DNA of 60,162 nt from Chryseobacterium polytrichastri (GTDB lineage Bacteria; Bacteroidota; Bacteroidia; Flavobacteriales; Weeksellaceae): assembly GCF_900142445.1 (NCBI RefSeq), contig NZ_FRAV01000032.1:1-60162 (forward strand), in the 5' to 3' direction. Position numbers and translations under genes: made by a program. Of this stretch, positions 54,788 to 60,162 are shown piece by piece; the first letter of the stretch is position 1; the number at the start of each line of letters is the position of its first letter. The notes beneath the pieces are model-generated. The model was not told the origin of the DNA, ran no database searches, and saw nothing but the letters and a program-made list of their open reading frames with translations.

Positions 54788-55651
54788 TTATCCTAATTTA
54801 TTGAAGTTTTGTAACGTTTCTATCACCCCTTTTGGGGTTTTATTTTCAAAGATATTTGATTGGTAAACTCTTTCAAATGTTTCGGCGGTTCCTGAAGCGA
54901 TAACGTTGGGTAGATTTTCACTTTCCAGCATTTCAGTAAGTCCTTTCATCTCATCAATTCTTCTGAAAATATGTTGCGGATAAGTAGGCGTAGTTTTAAT
55001 AAGATCCTGATACGTTCCGGGAAGGAAGTCCTGAAGGCTTTCATTCAATTCATCTAAGATTCCAAAATGAGCGGCAGCTGTCATGGTTTCAAAAAATAAG
55101 GCATTGATTCCTTTATTTACCATCGAAAAAAGGAGTTTATAAGCTGATGCAGCTTCTGTTTTTTCACCGGCATCTTTTATTTTAAAAACTTTTCCAAAAA
55201 GATCTGAGAAAAGATTTCTATGAATTCCGCTAATCACTAAAACTCCATTTTCAGGAATATCTTTGGAAGCTCCCATTACCGCACCATTCACAAATTGGAT
55301 ATTGATGGATAAAAGCAACTCTTCAATAGATGAAGCCATTGCAGGTGTATTGGAATTTAAATCAACATATAGCGGACGATTTGAGGTGTTTTTTAAGCAC
55401 GAAACAATATTTTCAGTAAGTTTCAGACTTCCTTCCGGACTTGTAAGAGAAAGGATTACATCAGCCTGTTCAACCGTATGTTGTAATGAGCCTGTATTTT
55501 CAATTCCTGCATCCTGAATATTTTTAAGCGTTTTATGAGATCTTCCCTCTCCGGCAGTAATTACCTTAAAATTATTTTTTATAAGCGTTTTTGCTATTTG
55601 GGTTCCCATGTCTCCCGGGGAAAGTAGGGCAATCACTGGCTGAGTCTGCAT
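54788..55651 (-). CDS. 6-phosphogluconate-dehydrogenase-like NAD(P)-binding protein (DUF1932 type)
   Basis: A 287-residue protein. The N-terminal Rossmann fold opens IALLSPGDMGTQIAKTL, followed by ADVILSLTSPEGS and PLYVDLNSNTPAMA, as in beta-hydroxyacid dehydrogenases. FVNGAVMGA aligns with the usual DAPVSGG region. The all-helical C-terminal part with the catalytic-type Lys (SAYKLLFSMVNKGINAL) resembles DUF1932. It probably oxidises or reduces a small hydroxy acid; the substrate is not predictable. No operon partner. Confidence 0.85.
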   Translation of the reverse strand: MQTQPVIALLSPGDMGTQIAKTLIKNNFKVITAGEGRSHKTLKNIQDAGIENTGSLQHTVEQADVILSLTSPEGSLKLTENIVSCLKNTSNRPLYVDLNSNTPAMASSIEELLLSINIQFVNGAVMGASKDIPENGVLVISGIHRNLFSDLFGKVFKIKDAGEKTEAASAYKLLFSMVNKGINALFFETMTAAAHFGILDELNESLQDFLPGTYQDLIKTTPTYPQHIFRRIDEMKGLTEMLESENLPNVIASGTAETFERVYQSNIFENKTPKGVIETLQNFNKLG

Positions 55652-56197
55652 TCTGGATATTTTTTTATGTGTTTGAAATTATTGAGAACAACAAATTTCC
55701 TCAATTTTTTTTACTTTTTAAAACGTTTTGTTTCGATGGTATTGATTGCTGAAACCGATTAATGAAAATGAAGAATGCATGTAAATCTAAAATTGTTCTG
55801 TCAAAGACTATGGAAATTTGGATGTTTTAGAGCGTTTTATAACTTTTTCTTTTTAATAATATATAGTGTAGCTTAATTTTATTAGTCTACCTTTAGCGCC
55901 GAAATAATGTTTTAATAAGCAACACCATTTCCTTATCATATTTATTCATATTTATAGCTTATTATAATTATTTTTATATTCCCCTGTTTTTGGGGAATTT
56001 TTATACATTCTATTCTCCAAATTTTTAACGAAAAATTTATTTACTATTTCAAATAAGCTATTTATTTAGTCGTATCTTAGGACCGTATTTAAATAAGTGG
56101 AGCTGCTGATTTTGATTATTAAGTTTTTGTTGCCATTCGCTTCGCTTTATTATATCGTTGTATAGATGGCATACAGCATTAAATTTTAATTCTCATT
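55652..56197. other. Divergent spacer with an internal terminator-like hairpin
   Basis: 546 AT-rich bases with no gene. ATTCCCC-TGTTTTT-GGGGAAT followed by TTTT lies at 55978-56002. It would act as a plus-strand terminator although no gene precedes it. TACCTTTA near 55887 could be a promoter-like -7 box. Otherwise nothing seen. Confidence 0.45.
55978..56002 (+). terminator. Orphan terminator-like hairpin
   Basis: Seven-base perfect stem with a 7-base loop and T-run, in the middle of a divergent intergenic region. It could end a small RNA or attenuate the acyl-CoA dehydrogenase transcript. Confidence 0.5.
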
Positions 56198-57709
56198 ATG
56201 AATGGATCCGCATTTGATTTATCTGAAACATCGTACTCCGAGTTTCTTAACCATTTTACAACTTCACTTCACAATCTTTTCCAAAAAGAAGATATTGATA
56301 AGCTGAGCCTTTCCAGAGGCCTGCCTCCTCATGTTTGGAAAGAGATTATGAATCTGAAGCCTTTGTCTGTTGCCATACCTAAAGAATTTGGTGGGAGAGG
56401 AGTAAAGGTAAAGGAATGTTTGGGTATTCTATCGGCTGCTTCTTATGAATCTCTTCCGTTATCCTTAACTTTTGGAATTAATATTGCCCTTTTTCTTGAG
56501 CCGGTAGCTAAATATGGAAATGATTTGGTGAAAGCAGATATATTTAAGAATTTTCTTGATTATGGTGCCATGGGAGGTTTAATGATCACTGAGCCGGAAT
56601 ATGGAAGTGATGCTTTAAATATGAAAACCCAGAATGTATTAAAAGAAAATGAATACCATATAGAAGGAACAAAACATTGGCAAGGATTAACAGGATTGGC
56701 TAATTACTGGCTGATTACTTCAAGAAATGCAAGTGCTGACGGGAAACTGTCTAGAGATGTAGATTTCTTTATTGCCAATACCCACCGTCCTGAGCAGAAT
56801 ATTGAGGTTTTAGAATATTACGACAATCCAGGATTATATATGATTCCTTACGGATTAAATAAAATTGATATCAAAGTTCCGGAATACAATAAGTTAATCC
56901 CCGAAACTACAGGTCTTAAAATGATGCTCGATACGCTTCACCGAAGCCGACTACAATTTCCGGGAATGGGAATGGGTTTCCTGAAAAGAATGATGGATGA
57001 AGCTACCAAACACTGTCAGGAAAGAATAGTAGGTGCTTCTAATTTATATGCTTTAGATCAGGTTCAATATCAATTAACAAGAATGCAGGCGTTTTTCACG
57101 CTTTGTTCTGCAATGTGTGCGAAAAGCTGTAAAATAAGCGGAATTGATCATGATGTATCTGGAAGTGGAGTTCATGCGAATAGTATGAAAGCATTGGTGA
57201 CTGATATGATGCAGGAATCTTCGCAAACACTGGTTCAACTTTCGGGTGGTAAGGGATACAGAATTTCTCATATCGGAGGACGTGGTATTATGGATAGCCG
57301 CCCTTTCCAGATCTTTGAAGGTTCCAATGAGATGCTTTATACACAAATTTCGGAAGGAATTTTAAAAGATATGAAAAAGAAAAAACTGGAAAATCTTGCA
57401 GAATATCTTTCAATCAATGAATTAACAAGTAATTCGGCTAAATTATATTCTAAAGAGTTGGATTTCAATATCAATACTTCACTTTCTCAAAGAAAAATGA
57501 TTGACTTAGGAAAAGTATTGGCGAGAGTTGTTACGGTGAATGATTTATTAGAGTTAAATAATTCAGGATTTAGTCAGAGCCTTACAGATAATGCTGTAGA
57601 AGTTGTGAGACAGGATATTGTAACACTTTTGAGTTCAATGAATCATCATCAAAATATAAATAGAGTAGAAGAAAATAATGATCATAGTGATTGGATGAAG
57701 TTTTCTTAA
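56198..57709 (+). CDS. Acyl-CoA dehydrogenase family protein
   Basis: A 503-residue flavoprotein. It has the acyl-CoA dehydrogenase features GGLMITEPEYGSDALNMKT, the second FAD/substrate segment WQGLTGLANYWLI, and the C-terminal QLSGGKGYRISHIGGRG with FQIFEGSNEMLY. The Glu of FEG is where the catalytic base sits in many family members. Longer than a typical 380-residue enzyme; the N-terminal 40 and C-terminal 90 residues are extra. No electron-transfer flavoprotein gene is near. Substrate unknown. Confidence 0.9.
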   Translation: MNGSAFDLSETSYSEFLNHFTTSLHNLFQKEDIDKLSLSRGLPPHVWKEIMNLKPLSVAIPKEFGGRGVKVKECLGILSAASYESLPLSLTFGINIALFLEPVAKYGNDLVKADIFKNFLDYGAMGGLMITEPEYGSDALNMKTQNVLKENEYHIEGTKHWQGLTGLANYWLITSRNASADGKLSRDVDFFIANTHRPEQNIEVLEYYDNPGLYMIPYGLNKIDIKVPEYNKLIPETTGLKMMLDTLHRSRLQFPGMGMGFLKRMMDEATKHCQERIVGASNLYALDQVQYQLTRMQAFFTLCSAMCAKSCKISGIDHDVSGSGVHANSMKALVTDMMQESSQTLVQLSGGKGYRISHIGGRGIMDSRPFQIFEGSNEMLYTQISEGILKDMKKKKLENLAEYLSINELTSNSAKLYSKELDFNINTSLSQRKMIDLGKVLARVVTVNDLLELNNSGFSQSLTDNAVEVVRQDIVTLLSSMNHHQNINRVEENNDHSDWMKFS

Positions 57710-58250
57710 AAACGTCAGAAAACTGAAAGAAAAGAAATGTAGTTTAATATATTTTTGATAATCAATTAATTAAAATAAGGGCTATTCGGTTTATTTGTTG
57801 TATATTTGTACAATAATTAATAATTAGGCTTTTGCCTTTGCTTTCTGTTACAGATTAGAACTAACAATTTTCTTCTTTCAGTTTTTGCTCTTTCAGCCGC
57901 CGGTTTTTATCAATTAATTCTTTTATGAATGAACTTGTATATTGGCAAACTGAATTTTCAAACTACCGAAAACAATTAGGAAACCTTCCTTTTAAAGCTT
58001 TATCCTTGTTAAAAATTATTACCCAACAAATTCGTTGATTTAACAATTGCGTATTTGTGAATGTGTCTGATGAAAAAGGCATAGAATGATATTGCAGGAT
58101 TCAATATTGATGACCGCAAAAAATAGATGAATAACATATGAAGAGTAGACAATTCTCTTTTAATTATTCTCGAGAAAAGATGATAACTTTGAATTTCTGA
58201 TAAAAAATTTGATATTATATAACGTCGGGAGATCCGGCAAAACCCCATGA
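57710..58250 (+). promoter_or_regulatory. Long leader of the DEAD-like/cold-shock gene group
   Basis: 541 bases separate the acyl-CoA dehydrogenase from the helicase-like gene. A perfect -7 box TATATTTG is at 57801-57808, without a clear -33 partner. If used, the mRNA leader would be about 435 bases. It contains a small AGGC-TTTT-GCCT hairpin near 57827 and a 37-codon ORF (57925-58038). Long structured leaders are known for cold-shock genes, where they sense temperature; that role here is inferred. Confidence 0.45.
57925..58038 (+). CDS. Possible small ORF (37 aa) in the leader
   Basis: ATG at 57925, stop TGA at 58036-58038. The product begins MNELVYWQTEFSNYRKQLGN and ends IITQQIR, with a composition like a real protein or a fragment of one. 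There is no similarity I can name. It may be a leader peptide or a remnant of a lost gene; the evidence is only an open frame. Confidence 0.3.
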   Translation: MNELVYWQTEFSNYRKQLGNLPFKALSLLKIITQQIR

Positions 58251-59012
58251 ATGAATTTTAAAAATTTAAATTTAATAAATCCGATAATTCGTGCTGTTAC
58301 AGAAAAAGGATATTCGCAGCCTACAGAAATACAAAGTAGTGCTATTCCGAATATTCTGAAGGGGAAAGATATCATGGGCTGTTCACCAACGGGAACGGGG
58401 AAAACTGCAGCTTTTGCAATGCCTGTTCTTCAGTTATTAAAAAAAAGAGCTCCGGAACATAAAGAAATCCGAACTTTGATATTAACACCGACTCGCGAGT
58501 TGGTAACGGAAATTGAAGAAAATCTTAAAGTATATAGCAAATATCTTCCATTATCTCAACTTTCTATTTATGAAGGTGTTTCTTTGGGAGGGCAGTTAGC
58601 AGCTTTAAGAAAAACAGTAGATGTTCTCGTTGCAACTCCAGGTAGATTATTAGAGTTAACGAGTCAAAGACATATTGATCTTTCCAAAATTGAAATTTTA
58701 ATTTTGGATGATACTGACAAGATGCTTGAAATGGGTTTTGTAAATGATGTGAAAAAAGTAATTAAACTGATTTCGCAAAAAAGACAAACATTATTATTTT
58801 CAGCAACAATATCAGAAAGTATCCGAACTTTCGGAGATACAATACTAAATAATCCTGTAGAGATTATAGTATCCGAAAAAGTAGGTGTGAAGGGAAAAAC
58901 AAATTCATTTGAAGAAAATGAACGGCTGGATTTAAGTATCCAAAAGCAGACAGGTTTTACATTGCCCGTGGTAACTAAGCAAGGTAAGCAAACATTTCAG
59001 TACAGTAATTAA
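58251..59012 (+). CDS. One-domain DEAD-box-like protein with DDTD instead of DEAD
   Basis: A 253-residue protein that covers only the first RecA-like domain of a DEAD-box RNA helicase. It has the Q motif GYSQPTEIQ (20-28), Walker A TGTGKT (47-52), PTREL (80-84), TPGR (129-132) and SAT (184-186). Motif II reads DDTD (153-156), so the catalytic Glu is Asp. Domain 2 with motifs IV-VI is absent, and no trace of it lies downstream before the next gene 15 bases away. It may bind ATP and RNA without unwinding, or be decaying. It leads two cold-shock-domain genes, suggesting a role as an RNA chaperone at low temperature. Confidence 0.88.
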   Translation: MNFKNLNLINPIIRAVTEKGYSQPTEIQSSAIPNILKGKDIMGCSPTGTGKTAAFAMPVLQLLKKRAPEHKEIRTLILTPTRELVTEIEENLKVYSKYLPLSQLSIYEGVSLGGQLAALRKTVDVLVATPGRLLELTSQRHIDLSKIEILILDDTDKMLEMGFVNDVKKVIKLISQKRQTLLFSATISESIRTFGDTILNNPVEIIVSEKVGVKGKTNSFEENERLDLSIQKQTGFTLPVVTKQGKQTFQYSN

Positions 59013-59027
59013 AATATTAAATAATTT

Positions 59028-59456
59028 ATGGCAGATTCTTTCTCTAAAAAGGAAAATTTCAAGAAAAAAATTCAAAAACAAAAAGAAAAAGCATTAAGAC
59101 GCGAAGACCGTAAAACTAATAATAATAAAGGTAAGGGTCTTGACGATATGCTAACTTATGTAGATGCATACGGTAGATTAACTACCACTCCTCCTGAAGA
59201 CAGATTGGAGATCAATCCTGAAGATATTCAGTTGGGTGCAGCTCCTATTCCTGTAGAAGAGTTAAGAAAATCAGGTATTGTTACTTTTTTCAGTGAAAAA
59301 GGTTACGGATTTATTACCGAAGACAATAGTAAAGAGAATGTATTTTTCCACAGTAACAACTGTATACATCAAGTAAAAAAAGGAAATAAAGTTTCATTTG
59401 AGAAAGAGAGATCTCCAAAAGGATTCTCTGCTATCAACATAGAACTTGTAAAATAA
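59028..59456 (+). CDS. Cold-shock-domain protein with basic N-terminal extension
   Basis: A 142-residue protein. The first 35 residues are very lysine-rich and probably disordered (SFSKKENFKKKIQKQKEKAL). The C-terminal 65 residues form a cold-shock domain with RNP1 as KGYGFI and RNP2-like NVFFH. Proteins of this shape are RNA binders. It lies 15 bases after the DEAD-like gene and 28 bases before a second CSD gene. An RNA-remodelling function with its neighbour is likely. Confidence 0.92.
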   Translation: MADSFSKKENFKKKIQKQKEKALRREDRKTNNNKGKGLDDMLTYVDAYGRLTTTPPEDRLEINPEDIQLGAAPIPVEELRKSGIVTFFSEKGYGFITEDNSKENVFFHSNNCIHQVKKGNKVSFEKERSPKGFSAINIELVK

Positions 59457-59484
59457 TAAAACAACAATTTTTAATACAAATACA

Positions 59485-59679
59485 ATGCAACAAGGCACAG
59501 TAAAATTTTTTAACGAAACAAAAGGTTTCGGATTTATCTCTCCAGCAGACGGAGGACAAGACATTTTTGTACATTCTTCAGGATTAAAGTCAAGAACAAT
59601 TCGTGAGAATGACAAAGTGACTTTTGATGTACAAAAAGGTGAAAAAGGACTAAATGCAGTAAATGTAACTTTAGCTTAA
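59485..59679 (+). CDS. Cold-shock protein, CspA family
   Basis: A 64-residue single cold-shock domain: GTVKFFNETKGFGFI contains RNP1 and DIFVHSSGL contains RNP2. It binds single-stranded RNA and prevents secondary structure. It is the last gene of the cold-shock group, followed by a terminator. Confidence 0.96.
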   Translation: MQQGTVKFFNETKGFGFISPADGGQDIFVHSSGLKSRTIRENDKVTFDVQKGEKGLNAVNVTLA

Positions 59680-59707
59680 TTTTCAATTAATATATCGATA
59701 CAAGTAG

Positions 59708-59728
59708 AGCCCCTTTTTGGGGCTTTAC
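59708..59728 (+). terminator. Terminator of the cold-shock genes
   Basis: AGCCCC pairs with GGGGCT around a TTTTT loop, followed by TT. About 30 bases after the CspA stop. Confidence 0.8.
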
Positions 59729-59782
59729 TATTTTTATATTTTCAGCTGGTGAAAATATTTTTTAATTTTATTTGATAAATAT

Positions 59783-59813
59783 TTTGTCAGAATCAAAAAA
59801 GTTTCTATCTTTG
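59783..59813 (+). promoter_or_regulatory. Promoter of tRNA-Ser
   Basis: TTTG at 59783-59786, 19 bases, then TATCTTTG at 59806-59813. This is a perfect match to the Bacteroidota -33/-7 consensus and the clearest promoter in the window. Confidence 0.85.
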
Positions 59814-59847
59814 CACCACTGAAAACAACGATACAATCGGAGTTTAA

Positions 59848-59932
59848 GGAGAGATGGCAGAGTGGTCGATTGCGATAGTCTTGAAAACTATTGACTGTAA
59901 CAGGTCCGGGGGTTCGAATCCCTCTCTCTCCG
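59848..59932 (+). tRNA. tRNA-Ser (anticodon TGA)
   Basis: 85 bases. Acceptor stem GGAGAGA pairs with TCTCTCC; anticodon stem ATAGT/ACTAT encloses CTTGAAA, anticodon TGA at 59882-59884, which reads UCA. The long variable arm is that of a class II serine tRNA. T-arm GGGGG-TTCGAAT-CCCTC. The discriminator is G; CCA is not encoded. Confidence 0.97.
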
Positions 59933-59955
59933 CAAGTTGAGAAACAAATAAAATC

Positions 59956-59991
59956 AAAAGTCTTTAAATACTAGTGTTTAAAGACTTTTTT
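59956..59991 (+). terminator. Terminator after tRNA-Ser
   Basis: AAAAGTCTTTAAA pairs perfectly with TTTAAAGACTTTT (13 bp) around an 8-base loop, followed by more T residues. Confidence 0.8.
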
Positions 59992-60035
59992 GTTGTTTTG
60001 ATGTTTTAAAAGATATCAAACAAAATCAAATTGAA

Positions 60036-60055
60036 GGTGAGTAATTCGGTGAGTA
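60036..60055. repeat. Two direct GGTGAGTA repeats downstream of tRNA-Ser
   Basis: GGTGAGTA occurs at 60036-60043 and again at 60048-60055, 12 bases apart. Short spaced direct repeats just beyond a tRNA gene could be arm-type sites of a tyrosine integrase. No integrase is visible because the window ends. Confidence 0.3.
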
Positions 60056-60162
60056 CTTAAAAGTCTTGGATCAGTTCCAAAACTTGGGGACTACGCAAAA
60101 AGTTTAGATAATCTAAAAAGGAAAAACGATTTATCTCGCACGCCTCTAAGTTGTAATCTGAA

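Noticed and set aside
58009..58248. 79-codon minus-strand frame in the leader of the DEAD-like gene
   Set aside because: No promoter or start context, low-complexity translation, and it runs across the probable leader of the opposite strand.
1..60162. CRISPR array, rRNA operon, prophage or integrated conjugative element
   Set aside because: No regularly spaced identical repeats, no rRNA sequence, and no phage structural, integrase or transfer genes were recognised.

Overview
The window is AT-rich, compact chromosomal DNA from a member of the Bacteroidota, most likely a Chryseobacterium-like Flavobacteriia. The grounds are a SusC/SusD pair, a GLPGLI-family protein, promoters of the TTTG-N19-TAnnTTTG type (clearest before the tRNA-Ser gene), few Shine-Dalgarno sequences, and short intergenic hairpin repeats. 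Species assignment is inference; no rRNA is present.

Layout. 1-3.3 kb: an unassigned 606-aa protein with nitronate-monooxygenase-like motifs, a 357-bp MITE-like element and a secreted thermonuclease. 3.4-12.7 kb (minus strand): seven genes in two blocks, encoding two GMC oxidoreductases, a sorbitol-dehydrogenase-type small subunit, a VioB-like ferritin-fold protein, an acetoacetate-decarboxylase-fold protein and two paralogous beta-rich proteins. I cannot match this set to a described pathway, and it is the best candidate here for an undescribed system. 13-17 kb: a GH88 hydrolase, then a tetR-MFS-isochorismatase operon with the same operator-like sequence before tetR and before the MFS gene. 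17-22 kb: a GLPGLI protein, an AcvB/VirJ-like lipoprotein overlapping an mprF-type gene, and a polysaccharide deacetylase.

22.8-51.4 kb (plus strand): a large glucuronoxylan utilisation locus. It holds a Nudix/NrtR-type regulator, xylulokinase, xylose isomerase, SusC/SusD, mannonate dehydratase, an SDR probably acting as mannonate oxidoreductase, an ExuT-like transporter, GH43, GH115, aldose epimerase, GH35, an SGNH acetylesterase with an inserted beta-domain, a GPH transporter, GH10, a second GH43 and GH67. GH10 would cut the backbone, the esterase would remove acetyl groups, GH115 and GH67 would remove (methyl)glucuronate, and the GH43 enzymes would release xylose or arabinose. SusCD and the two MFS proteins would import the products. 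XylA/XylB and the uxu enzymes would feed central metabolism. Uronate isomerase and KDG kinase/aldolase are not in the window.

51.6-60.2 kb: a small secreted protein, an AraC regulator, a Cof-type HAD phosphatase, a 6PGDH-like protein and an acyl-CoA dehydrogenase. These are followed by a one-domain DEAD-box-like protein with DDTD in place of DEAD, next to two cold-shock-domain genes and behind a long leader. The window closes with tRNA-Ser(TGA) and short direct repeats that could belong to an attachment region. Coordinates were counted by hand from the sequence; no similarity search was run, so family calls rest on motif recognition.
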